A stretch of 64,000 bases of DNA from Edaphochlamys debaryana. Its lineage: Eukaryota; Chlorophyta; Chlorophyceae; Chlamydomonadales. The stretch covers positions 682,001 to 746,000 of the forward strand of contig JAEHOE010000037.1 in NCBI GenBank assembly GCA_016858145.1. The letters run 5' to 3'. The translations under genes were made by a program, and so were the position numbers. The notes beneath the pieces were generated by a model. The model was not told the DNA's origin. It worked only from the letters and a program-made list of their open reading frames with translations, and did no database searches. Below, in pieces: positions 1 to 11,802 of this stretch. How positions within the stretch are numbered: the first letter of the stretch is position 1; the number at the start of each line of letters is the position of its first letter.

Positions 1-3000
1 GGCGGCGATGAACTCGGCCTCGGCCTCCGCGAAGCGCCCCTCGTCCTCCAGGAACATGGCGTACTTGAGGTGCACCTCGCCCAGCTTGTGCTTGGCGCCC
101 GCGCGCGTCATCTCGAAGGCCTGCGCGAAGGCGCCGCTCTCCACCGCGTACTCGATGGCTTGGTCCAGCAGGCCCATCTTCTTGAGCAGCTGCGCGCCGT
201 CCTCGCCGCCTGGGGAAGCACGCAGCAGGCAGGGTCGGGGTGAGGGAAGCGGGCGGTGTGGGGTTGAGGTATTGTTTGAGGGCGAGGAGGAAAGGCAGGC
301 AAAGGAAAGGCGAGGCAGCAGGGGGTTGAGGGACTTGGGGCTGAAGACTTGGGTTTAAGATGCGGCAGGGGTTGGGGCAGGGGGATGGGGTTGGGATTGG
401 GCTGCTCACCGAGTGTGAGGGCCCAGGCGTAGGCGACCTGCTTGGAGGCGTTGATCCCGCCGTACACCTTGGCCACGCGCAGGGCGTCCTCCCACTGGTT
501 GATCTGGCGGTACATCTGTACGGCGCTCTTCCAGTCCTGCGGAGGTACAGTAGGGGGGCAAGAGCACGTTGTCGAGTTGCATCACCCGTTGACCGCCTGC
601 CCAAAGCCATGCCAGGATCCCATCCAGGCAGGTGAGACAGCCACTTGCTGCTGCCCACCTTGGCCTCCACAAAGTGCTTCTCTGCGTCGCGCAGGTTGCC
701 CTCCACCTCCAGCTGCTGGGCAATGAGCGTGTGCGCCTGCGAGAACAGAGAACAAGGGCGGAAGGATGAGGAATGGTATGGGCGTGAGCGGAGGCGGGGT
801 CCGAAGCAAGGGCTAGCCCTAGGTAGACCGAGAAAGGGCGGCGAGCGGCGGGCAGGGGCGTAACATGCAATGGGCAAGGCTCTTACCTCGGGCAGCTTCT
901 CCTTGCGGTAGGTGCTGACGAGGCGAATCATGTGGTCGTACATCTTGTTGCGCTTGTACATCGCAATGGCCTTGTCCACGTCGTCGTTGCCCGCAGCCAG
1001 GTAGGCCTTCTCGGCCTCCTTGAACTTGTGCGACGCCTCGAACTCGGCGGCCTGCAAGGGGGGGCGGGGGCATTGTGTGACGTCTTGTGCAGAACACGTG
1101 CGACCACCCTCGAGCCCCCCAACACTCATGGCTAGCTGCTGACGGCGGAAGTGCCGCTCCACCAAGCACCTTGCTCAGGACCTTGGGACTGCCCACCCTC
1201 AACTCCCCTGCCTCGCGTCCCCCCGCTCCGCCCCGCCCTCGCTGTCCTCTCCCGCACCTTGGCACGGTAGAAGGCGCGCATCTCGCTTTCGGTGAGGTAG
1301 CCGCGCGCCACGCGCTGCGCCGCCTCCCACTTGCCGTGGCGGCTGTACATCTCCACGGCCTCGCGGGCCATATCGGCCCGGATGTAGTAGCGCTCGGCCT
1401 CCTCCAGCGCCCCCGTGGTGACGTAGTGCTCGGCGATGCGCCGGAAGAAGGGCATGGCCTCGCGAGGGTCCTGGGAGGGAGGAGCGAGGCAGGGCAGAGG
1501 GCCAGAGGGCGCTGCTGAGCTCAGCACTGCTGAGGGACCTTGCTATCGAGCGCAAAGCAGGAGGGCAGGCTTCTGCGGGTGTGGCATTGGCCCATGGCAG
1601 GCGCGGGCTCGGTGTAGGGAGAGCAAGTGGGCGGCGGCTTCTAGTACCGCACTCTCTGCACCACACACGCTCACCAGCACTTCGATGATGCCCGCCGCCT
1701 TGGCGAACTGGCGGCAGTCGATGGCGGCCTTGATGGCCTTCAGCGTGGCGCCGCTCTCGATGAAGTGGTTGATGGCGGCGTCCATCTGCTTCTGCGTCAC
1801 CAGCCAGTCGCCCCACTCCTCCTCGATGACCACCACCTGACAGGGACACAGACACGAACACAGGGCCAAGGAAGAGGTCAGCGACGCTGCTGCATGGGGC
1901 AGCTGCATGCAAGCAACAGGCAACGCCCCAGGGGCCTCAACTCGTGCCCTGACAAACGGCACCCCGCGCCCAGCTGCCCTTTAGGCCCCAGCAGCTCACA
2001 TCCTGCTGGTACTCGCGGCGGGCGAGGTCGATGGCCTTGCGGTAGGCGTGGCCGCGGCGGTAGCTCTGCATGGCCTCGGCGCTGCGGTTCATGTGCTCGT
2101 ACAGCTCTCCGGCGCGCTCGTACAGGCCGGCCTTGGCCAGCGAGGCCAGGATCGAGTCCAGCAGCGCGGGGTCCCAGTTGATGTTGTGCGTGGCCATGAC
2201 CACCTGGGCCGCGCGGCCGGGCAGGCCGCCCTTGAGGTAGAGGCCGATGGCGGCCAGGTGGTCGCCCTCGCGCTCCTTGACCGCACCCGCCTTCTCCTCC
2301 TGGCCCGTCTCCAGCAGCCACGCAAGGAACTGCTGCTTGAGCGCGGCTGCGTTGGCGTGGTGCGTGCTCTCCGCCACGCGGATAGCGTCCTCCCAGCGGT
2401 GGTGGTCCTGGTAGAGCGTGATGGTCTCGTCGACCTGGGGCGATGCGCAGGGCAGGGCAGGGCAGGGCAGGGAGCAGCGGTGAGGTGATGAGACGTATCG
2501 CTGTTGTTTGGGCGGGAGCAGGGAGTAAAGCGCATGTTGCTGCTGTCAAGCACCGGCTGCTGCCTCCCTCGGCAGTGCCAAGTGCATGAGCTAGGGCTGT
2601 GGGGCTACTGCCTGTAAGGGCCGACCCACGCACCTTGCCCTGGGAGAGCATGAGCGACTCCGTGACCGGCCACTGCTTGTTGAGCATGGCCATCATGGCC
2701 CGCACGGACCAGCTGTCGGTGCCGTCGCCGCCCAGCTCCTTGGCGGCAGCCTGGGCACGCTTGACCACCTGCGCGTGTGAGGGCAAGCAACATCCTTGAG
2801 CACACCTGCTGAGACCCCTCAAGGAGGCCCTCGGGGCTAATGAGCTCCTGCCTCAGGCCCTCAACAGGCGCAGGTGCGGTCCCATGCGCCCGACTCGTCG
2901 CCCCCATGTCTAGGCACCACGCCCCACCCACCCTGTGCAGGAAGCGCGAGCGCGCGATGTCGCCCAGCGCAGCGTAGCAGCGCTCGGCAATGACCAGCTG

Positions 3001-6000
3001 GTTGGTGGCCAGCGCGGCGTCCGCCAGCTGCATCCACTGCGCCTCCGTCTCGGGCGTCAGCTCCAGGGGCTCCAGCGTCTGCACGGCACGCTGGTAGTCC
3101 TGGTCCTCCAGCGCGGCGCCGAAGTAGATGAGCGCCTCGTCCAGGGCGTACGACACCGTGTTGATGCCCTCGTCCACAATCACCTCTGCGGTGGCGGTGG
3201 CAAGGAGAGAGGCCGAGCGGTCAGGCGTGTCACAGCAGCGCGCACCACGTAGCAACCTTGATAACAGTAACCTTGCGGCTGCAGCTGAGCCCCGGCCCCG
3301 AGGCTGTTGTGAGTCCTTTCTTGCTCGCTCACCGGTGCGGTGGTTGTGGCGCTCAATGTCCACCACCTCTCCCTTGATGGGGAACATGGTGACGTTGTCT
3401 GGCTTGTTGATAGAGTACCAGACGCACAGGTTGTTGCGCGACTGCGCCACGATCACGTCCGAGCCGGGCACCCACTGCACGTACTGGCAGTAGTTGAGCA
3501 GCGTGCTGCGCTCCTGCGTGCTCATGTTGAACAGGTGCAGGTGCCGCTTCTTATCGCGGAACAGCAGGTGCGTGCCGCGCTGGTTGAGCTCCAGCCAGTC
3601 CACCTGGGATCGGCAGGAACAGGACACAAGCTGCGTCAGCTTCGCCTCCAACCAGCCAAGTGCAGGTAGACAGACAGCCTCGCAACCCAGCCCCTAGCGT
3701 CCCGGCTAGTAAGGGAGGCCACATGGCAGCTACGATAGCGGGGCTGAATCAGGCTGAGCTCACCCTGGTGTCGTGGTTGACGGTGGCCAGGGTGGAGCCC
3801 ACTGGCGCCAGCAGGTCCTGGATGCGGACGGTCTGCAGGTCGATCAGGTAGGCCAGCTTCTTGGACTCGTTGGCAATGCCGCGCGCGTCCTGCACGACCG
3901 CCGAGATGAGGTACGGGTTCATGTGCTCCGTGCGGCATGTGCCCAGCACGTCGTTCCTGCCGTACTCCACGATGTGCAGCTCGCCCGCGTAGTGCACCAT
4001 GCACACGCGCTCGTTCTCGAAGTGGAACTTCTCCGTGCCGTTGGAGTCCCAGGGGATCTCCGACAGCTTGCACGTCTCCAGGTCGCCCATCAGCAGTGTG
4101 TAGGTGGTGCGCGCAATCAGGTACCTGCAGGAAAGGGTTTGGAAGGTTGGCGGCAAGCACGTGAGCATAAGACTTGGCTCGATAGCGGCACCCGGGCTTG
4201 GCTGACGGCGCTGACAGCACAGTCGCGGCACGGTTTATGGCTTGACTGCAAGCCAGGCAAGCCTGCGTATAGGATCTCACCGGTCGTGGTAGATGTTGAT
4301 CTTCTCGATCTCGTAGCCGTACACCGACTTGAGCACGATGCGCATGCCGGTCTTGAGCGTCTTGACGATAACGGCGCTCTTGCTCACGTACGTGAACTCG
4401 AACTTGCCCTTGTACATGTGCCGCTTGACGCAGGCGTCGTACATGTCCACCGCGCCCGTCATGGAGCCCACAGTCATCTTGGAGCCGTCCGGCTTCCAGG
4501 ACGCCGCGCTGACAGCGTAGAAGTTCTCGATCTGAGCGGGAAGCGGGGGGAAGGGTGCTCAGACAGGGTGCTGGAAGGGCTGGGGCCGAGACCTGGGCAT
4601 TGAAGGGGGCTATCGGCGGCTGCAACACTGCCCCTTTTCAACATGGGTTACCTAGGGCCATGGGTCAAGCCTTGCCAAGCCGATGGCGGTACCAGCCGTG
4701 CTTGAGCCCTTCTGTGCTTGCTTGGGGCCTAGGCCTGCACCCGCACCGCCGCCCGCCCGCCCCTCCGACCGCCCCTTGCCCAACGCCGCCATAGCCCCCT
4801 CGGGCCGCCACTCACGTGCTTGTGGCCCACTTCCTCCCAGTCATTGCGCTGGATGTTGAAGGTGTACATGTAGAAGCGGTTGTAGGTACCGAACACCACG
4901 GTGTCACCGCTGGGGTTGAAGGCACAGGTCGTGAACTCCCGCACGTTGTCGTCGTTCGAGTAGTCGAACGACCGGATCTCCCGACCGTTCAGGTCGTAGA
5001 AAGCCACGCGGTTGTCGTTACCCGCGGCAGCGATGCAGCTGCCCCAGCCCAGCGAGTACGGCACGCAGGAGTGGATCACGAGCTGAGAGCTGGTGGGGGT
5101 GCCGCCCTCCTCCGCCGGGAAGTTGAACTTCCAGATTGCGCCGTCCATGTGCCCCGAGATGACGTTCTGGCCGTTCAGGCTGGACGCCAGCGCCACCACG
5201 TACGAGTTCTCCGGGTGCGCGTAGCACGTGTACGACTTGTTGTTCTTTAGCATGCCCAGGCGGACCTTGCCGTCCGCCAGGCCAAACACCACCTCGTTGG
5301 GCCGGTCCTTCGGCCACACGAGGCTAGTCACGGCACAGGCCTGCGGGAACTTGTTGCAGATGCTCTTCTTATCCGCGCCCGTGTCCGGGTCGATCAGCCT
5401 GCGGGTGGCGGGATGGACGGTGGTTCATGGGGCTGGTGTCCAAGCAACCAACCCGAGACGCCGTCCACGTAGTACGCCCCTTCTACCCACAGCCGTCCCC
5501 ACAACTGGCCTTCACCACTGGCAACCTAGCGACAAGCGTCCATGGCCTCCGGAGGTTGGGGCAAGCGCACCTGTCCGGGACCCCCTCCTCCCACGTGCCA
5601 GTTCCCACCGCCCTTCACAGCGCGAGACCTGGCGCCAGGACTCCCGCCCATCCCCCCGCCTTCCCCCCTTCCCCTCCAAGCTTAGGACCCCTCCTGCATC
5701 CTCCTCGCGCGCTGCTGCTGCACCTGTAAATGAACACGATGTTGTCGCTCTGCGCAATGGCCAGCTTTGTCGAGTCCGGCGAGAACGCCATGGCCCGAAT
5801 GATGTATGTATTGGGGCTGTTAGCCTCTGCTGGCTTGGTCTTAAACTTGTCGCGCTTCTCGCCATTCTCATCGAACAAATAGACCACCTTGTCGGTGGAC
5901 ACAGCGGCCAGGCGAGAGCTGCAAGCAATTGAGTGCGCATGGCAGCGCAAGTCAAGCGTCAGGAACGTCTGGGTGGCCTTCCTCGCGGGGCCCGGCTGCA

Positions 6001-6102
6001 GGCCGCGCTGCACACGCACTTGTTGGGCGCCCAGGTGAGTGAGGTGACCTTCTGGTAGGTGTCTGCCGGAGGCAAAATCGACTTGAAGTAGCGTAGCTGC
6101 AT
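1..6102 (-). CDS. IFT172: Intraflagellar transport protein IFT172 (5' part, runs off the left edge)
   Basis: IFT172 is the largest IFT-B peripheral subunit. It acts at the ciliary tip and base in turnaround and links the train to tubulin and membrane cargo. The start is the ATG at 6102-6100, giving [20 protein letters not shown], the family N-terminus. About fifteen exons follow leftwards. Exons near 5918-5727, 5400-4816, 4533-4281, 4127-3764 and 3606-3333 encode the tandem WD40 propellers (for example [20 protein letters not shown] and [21 protein letters not shown]). From about 3187 down, the exons encode the helical TPR-like solenoid ([20 protein letters not shown]). I estimate about 1,180 residues are present of the usual ~1,750, so the C-terminus lies outside the window. 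The reading stays open to base 1. Introns carry short GGCAG-type tandem repeats (2449-2472). It is divergent from the ODA3-like gene. Confidence 0.96.
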
Positions 6103-6530
6103 TGTGGCTGCCTAGTCTGCGCCCGGCTCAGCGGTGCATTGCCATGCCAAGTCCGCGGTTAGGTGCAAGGAGAGGGGCTAGCGGTTTGTCCAGCTATCAA
6201 CGCGGCTACGGTCTATAGGATCGCGACTCGGTAGGCTGGCTCGGCGCGCTCAGCGAGCTTCCGCCCCAACCCTGCCGTACTTAGAGTTGCGTTGGACTCT
6301 TTGGAGTGCACCCACAACCGTGTCGAGCATTCACCCACGCACGTAGGCTGCCCTTATCGCGTTAACTTCATTAGTTCCAGCTGAAACAACCCGCTGCAGC
6401 AACACAGCAAACCCGCAGCAGATGCACGCGGGGCCGCCTCCCTTGCGTCGACGCTCTCGGTAGCGGTGAAGCATATCGTAGAACACAGGAGTCACTAGCC
6501 AAGCGGGCCCTCGGGCCCCGCTGAGGAAGA
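6103..6530. promoter_or_regulatory. Bidirectional promoter between IFT172 and ODA3-like gene
   Basis: Only 428 bases separate the divergent start codons of IFT172 and the ODA3-like gene, so both 5' UTRs and promoters must fit here. I see no open frame with coding character. I found no exact match to the tubulin-type deflagellation box by eye. That both genes encode ciliary proteins suggests shared induction during cilium regrowth; this is inference. Confidence 0.6.
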
Positions 6531-9500
6531 ATGGCAACTAAGTCGACGCTCAAGTTGCCACGCTTGCGGACAAAGGAGGAGCTTCTCAAGGTGATGCGAA
6601 GTGATTACGGGACGGACTTACTTCGGTGGAAAGCTAACTCGGGTCCCATCCTGCACAGACCTCGCCTGAGCTCTGCAAGCTACTGGGAGAGGACAGCGAC
6701 GATGGACGCAGCATGTCGCCTTTCACGGCACCACCCCCGCAAGCGACTGTGAAGTCCTCGCGGACGCTGCCCGCGGTGGCAAAGTCCACCAAGGGGCCGG
6801 GTATGGACACGCCGCGGGGTCTCGGCGAGGAGGAGCTCACGGAAGAGGAGCTGCTCCGCCTGGAGCTAGAAAAGATCAAGAACGAGCGGCAGGTGTTGCT
6901 CGACTCGATCAAGCTCGTTAAGGCGCAAGCAGGTGCGCATCGACATGCTCATCGGCATACCGCTCAGCCGCGTGCGCTCAATTCTCGCACTGACCCCCGA
7001 CCTTCGAACACTGCGTAGGTACCGCCGGTGGAGAGGCACAGCAGAACGACATCCGGTCGCTGCGCAGAGAGCTTGAGCTGAAGAAAGCGAAGCTCAATGA
7101 GATACGGGAGGAGGTCCGTCGCAAGGAGAAGGGTCTCGCCAAGGGGCGAGACGACAACACCGATGCGGTGCGACTCACGCCGGGGGAACTCAGCGGGGAG
7201 TCAGCGTACATACAGGAGCTGCAGGACGAGATGAAACACATCGACGAGGAGCTGGTGGAGGCGGAGGCTAAGAACCGGCTGTACTACCTGCTGGGCGAGC
7301 GCACGCGGTGGGTAGAGAGTGGAGAGGCCAGGGCACACCGGGCATGCCCTACGGAGGGGGGGTTGCTGTTGAAATACGACACGGTTGGGCCATGTCGCAT
7401 CAGGGAAACCCCCTACCAGCCCTCCGGTCACAGTAGTTGCTTACCCTCACTCTTTGTATCCCTCCGCAGCCGCGAGCACCTCGCCATGGACATGAAGGTC
7501 CGGGCGTCGCAGCAGCTGAAGAAGGACTCGCAGGATGACCTGTACACGCTGACGGCGCACTTCAACGAAATGCGCGCCAACAAGGAGCTGGCGGAGCGCG
7601 AGCTGGCCCGCATGCGCCGCATGCTGGAGGAGACGCGCATGGACTGGCAGAAGAAGCTGCGCGAGCGGCGGCGGGAGGTCAGTGCCCGGCTTGGGGGCTG
7701 GCAAGAGGGTCATGGGGGCAGCTGGGGGCACGAGCTTGACGGTAGAACTACAGGGGGGAGTGCACGGGACCTTTCGGGCGACTCGGCCTGAGTCCACCTG
7801 CACACGCCCAGGGGCTGCAAGCGGCCTTTGCTGTGGGCATGATTAAGTTGAGGCTGATCCATTAGCCCCTGAGCGCCGACGATTCGCTTTCACCTTAACC
7901 TTCAGGTCCGTGAGCTCAAGAAGCGCCAGCAGAAGCAGCTGGAGCGGGAACGCAAAATGCGGGAGAAGCAGCTGGAGCGGGAGCGGCAAGAGCGGGAGCT
8001 TCAAGCCAAGCTGAAGATGGAGCAGGACGCCTACGAGGCCAAGGTGGCCGCCCTGGCGCCCAAGGTGGAGGCCATGGAGCACAGCTGGAACCGCATCCGC
8101 ACCATCAGCGGCGCGGACACTCCGGAAGAGGTCCTGGCCTACTGGGAGGGTAAGTCAGTCTGCAGGGAGGGCGGCCCCGGAGGGCGGCCGGTCTTGGCGC
8201 CAGGGAGGGAACATGCATCCAGCAGAGCCGGGGCCTACAGCAAGGGATCCTGCCTGCTAGCAGCTTCGCAGCCCTTGCCTTGCCTACCGGTATCCCCCGC
8301 CTACCGGCATCCCTTGCCTACCGGTATCCCTTGCCTATCCGTTCACCCTCTTCCTCCCCCTGCCTGCACCGTGGCTCCCGTGCAGGCCTCAAGGCCAAGG
8401 AGGAGCAGATGCGGGCGCTGGTGTCCCTGGCCGAGGCCCGCGAGGCCGACGCCAAGGCCGAGATCGCGGGCCTGCTCGAGTCCCGCTCCTTCATGTACGA
8501 GAAGGAGAACGCCGGCGCCCCCGACGTGGGTGCCGGCAGCCAGGAGCGCACGGCCCACATCACCGAGGTGGAGCGCAACATGGAGGCGGCGAAGAACAAG
8601 TTCAACAAGCTGCGCACCGTGTGCATCGGCGCGGAGCAGGGCCTGCGGTCGCTGCTGGAGCGGCTGATGATTGCGCTGGAGGAGATCCACCCCGACCAGC
8701 TGCGCGTCAGCCAGCTCAAGGGCGGGGCGGGGCACGAGGGCAAGGGCGGGCACTACCGCGCCGGCGGCAAGGGCGGCAGCGCCGCCGCCCGCCGGTCTTC
8801 AGCGCACGTGCACACGCCGGAGCGCAAGACCCGCGGCCCGCCGGGCGCCTCCAGCAGCCGCAGCCAGTCTCCCATGATCCCGCCCCACTCGCCAGCGGGT
8901 GGCGACAAGCCCTCCTCGCCCCTGCACCCCGCCTCGGCGGGCGACATGGGCGGCGGGTCCATTCCCGAGGGTGGCGCCGAGGAGTTCGGTGACGGCACCG
9001 AGATGGCCTCGCCCATGGGGGGCATGTACGCGGACGGCAACACCATTGACGACGAGAACTTCTTCCCCGAGCTGCCCGACCTGCTGCACAGCGTCACCGA
9101 CCGCCTCAACCGCGTCATGGTGCTGGCGGCGGAGCTGGACGACGCAGATCACGGGGCGGGTGAGAGCGTGGGCAGAGCGGGCGGGCAGGCGGGCGGGTGT
9201 GTATGGGCGGGGTCTAGCGGCAGTCGTGAAAGCAGGGTTGCGGGAACTCATGCCGAGCAGGGCTGGCAGCGCAACTGCTGAGGCTGCCCCCAATGAATCG
9301 CATGGCTTGACCTAATCCTCGCTCCTACCTTTGCAGAGGACGGGCTGCCTGTCACGGGGGTCATGCCCGACGGCACGGAGGCGCCGGCCTCGCCCTCGCG
9401 TGGGGCGCCAGACGGCGGCCTCACGGAGTCGGAGCGCGCCCTGGTGAAGGGCATGAACCGGCGAACATGGACCGGGGCGCCGCTGCTGGACGTCATCGCT

Positions 9501-9905
9501 GCGAGCCCGTCGGAGGCGACGCTGACGACCAACATCAAGCGCAAGAAGGGCAAGAAGAAGGAGCAGCAGGTGCAGCCCGACCTCAACCGCATCCTGGGCT
9601 ACACGGGGAGCGACGTGGAGGAGGAGGAGGTGAGATACTCGCACACCTAGGGACTCGGGTTTGTGTTCAAGAGGGACGAATGGCCCGGATGAGCAGCATG
9701 GTCCTGAAGAACCCCCTGCCTTGGTGTCTCGAGCCGCCAGCTGACCTGCATCCCTATTGCTCGATACCCCCAGGTGGAGAGCGAGGAGGAGGGCGAGGAG
9801 GAGGCCAACAAGGACGATGGCGTGGTGGACCGCGACTACATCAAGCTGCGGGCACTCAAAATGAGCCAGCGCCTGGCCAACCAGCAGCGTGCCATCAAGG
9901 GTTGA
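6531..9905 (+). CDS. ODA3: Outer dynein arm docking complex coiled-coil protein (ODA3/DC1, CCDC151-like)
   Basis: Eight exons join in phase: 6531-6590, 6659-6932, 7019-7307, 7470-7677, 7906-8149, 8386-9159, 9337-9629, 9774-9905. The product is 757 residues, close to the size I recall for Chlamydomonas ODA3 (about 750). It is almost entirely coiled coil, with blocks such as [20 protein letters not shown] and [16 protein letters not shown], a Gly/Ser/Pro-rich linker (about residues 470-560) and an acidic stretch near the C-terminus. ODA3 (DC1) forms the docking complex with ODA1 that fixes outer dynein arms to doublet microtubules. Adjacency to IFT172 agrees with my memory of gene order in C. 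reinhardtii. The related CCDC151-type protein ODA10 is the main alternative. Intron 5 holds a short tandem repeat. Confidence 0.75.
8272..8342. repeat. Short tandem repeat in ODA3-like intron 5
   Basis: About four imperfect copies of a 15-16 bp unit resembling cctaccggtatcccttg lie wholly within the intron at 8150-8385. They make the intron appear open in two frames. Confidence 0.8.
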
Positions 9906-10105
9906 GCTAGCGCCTTACGCTAGTGGGGGCGTGCGGGGACTGTGCAGGAACTGAGCTGACTGCAGGGAAAGCTCCCTGGGTGACACAGGTTGGGTGACCT
10001 GACTGTGTGTATGACTTTCGGGTAAGGATGCTTGAGTAAGAGGATTCCGATGCGGTGTAGCGAGTTACGGCTAGCAGCTAGGACGTGAGGACGGGCAAAG
10101 GTTGC

Positions 10106-10110
10106 TGTAA
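10106..10110 (+). terminator. TGTAA polyadenylation signal of the ODA3-like gene
   Basis: TGTAA is the standard volvocine nuclear polyadenylation motif. This copy lies about 200 bases after the stop at 9905, a normal 3' UTR length. Confidence 0.6.
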
Positions 10111-11802
10111 TCTGGTGGCATCATCCGCTCGTCTCATCTGTCCCCTGTGCACGAGAGACCCGTCAGCCAGTGTCAGCTCAGAGTCGTGTGGGCGTTGCCC
10201 AACCGTAATGACGGGCAAGCTCTGACCCTGAGAGCGCGGGATCAGCCAGGATCAGCAGATGACACTCGCACGCAGCGCAGTTGCAAACGCAACTGAACAC
10301 TTGCTGGTTGGGGCTCTTGAGTGAGGCAAGACGGCACCTGCTTGGGGCCCAGACCCGGCTAGCTGTGCGTTCTGCTTTGCATTTAGCCCCAGATGAAGGC
10401 TCCACCGTCGCCTCATTCCAGAGCCCCAGGTGAGGGCTGCACCGTTGTCGGGGACAGGCAAAGCAACGTGTCATCGGAATCATCTCCCGAGCACAGCCCA
10501 TGGCCAGGGGCCCAGGGCCAGGGCGACAACGGAGCCCACCGGGCAAGCCCCAACCCGGGCTGGAAGCCCCAGAGCATTCAGGCCATGCAGTCTTCAGGCA
10601 AGCGGTTGCTTTGAATGGGCACTGACGGTTGGGCGGCCTGGCCCTTACCGATATGGACGGTTATGGTCAGACGCCTGTCAGCACACAGTACGGTACACGC
10701 CACACCATCGCCTGCTTGGGGACACCTCCATCCCCTCGGCTGCTGATCGGTACCTCTGCCAAAATCAGACGTACGGCCGCGCCGTACCAGTGCTTCACGA
10801 CGAGCGTGAGCCAGCCGTCTCCCTGCAGCCCACATATCGGGGCTCTCACAAAGGGTTCCCGGACATCTCGAGCATTCACCTTTGCTCCCAGCGTATCCTG
10901 GATAAGAAATTTCTTGGTAGTCTTGGAGATCCTGTCGCTAGGGCACCAGCCAGGACTTCCTCGTCAGGACCTTACGCGTCTGGCCGTCGGTCTCGTTGAT
11001 GAGCATCAGAAATAGTTGCCTGCTTCTCTGCTGCTCCCCTCCCGAGCTACAGAAAGACCAAAGGATGCTGGCAAGCCCAGGGCACAACCGCGATCCTGGT
11101 CCGGTCCTGGTTGGCAGACCGGATGGCCCAGACCGGCAGCGGGCGAGGAGCTGCAGACAGACAGACAGTCGGGCAGATGTTGCAGGCGTTGGCCCCCCTG
11201 GTGTTTGGACACAGCCCTACCGTATGCGGGGGGCGTGACATGCAGTGACACGAACCCCATGCAGGACGCGCGCGAGGCAGAGTTTGGGCGGAAGGCAGAG
11301 AAGGCCGAGGCGTGAGGTTGGAGGGGCAGAGGTTGAAGGTGCTGGAGAGGGGTTGGGCAGTATGGTAGTCAGGGAGGTTGAGTGCGGGCCCTGCGGCTTG
11401 TGTTGGAGGCGGAGGCGGGGGGACCGGAGCCGGAGCGGTTATATTGAGTTGCCCTTGCTGAGAGGTACAGTGGCCGGCAGCTGACACGCGGTCCCCGTCT
11501 CTGCGTGCTAGGCCTAGATCTAACCGGCGGGTCAGGATGGTAGTGAGGTCCTGTTGAGAGAGGCGCGGGTGGGGGGGCGGGCGAGGGGCGGGGAGTTCCG
11601 TGGGGCGGGTAGTAGCGTCGTGGCCCATGCACCTGGGGCTGCCAGTGGTGTCCGCTCCATCGACCGCTCATCGATGCAGTACACGGAGCCATTTTGCCAT
11701 ACCGGGCGCTCCAGCTCCTTCCGAGCCAACCCACTTCACCTGTTGCTTCATACGTACCGCCTACAGCCTAGTCGCCCTCTATTTCGCGTGTTGATAGTAG
11801 GG
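10111..11802. other. Intergenic region between ODA3-like gene and TAB2
   Basis: No open frame here has codon structure or recognisable domains. The right end (about 11500-11802) must hold the TAB2 promoter and 5' UTR. A G-rich, purine-biased stretch lies at 11300-11440. Confidence 0.6.
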
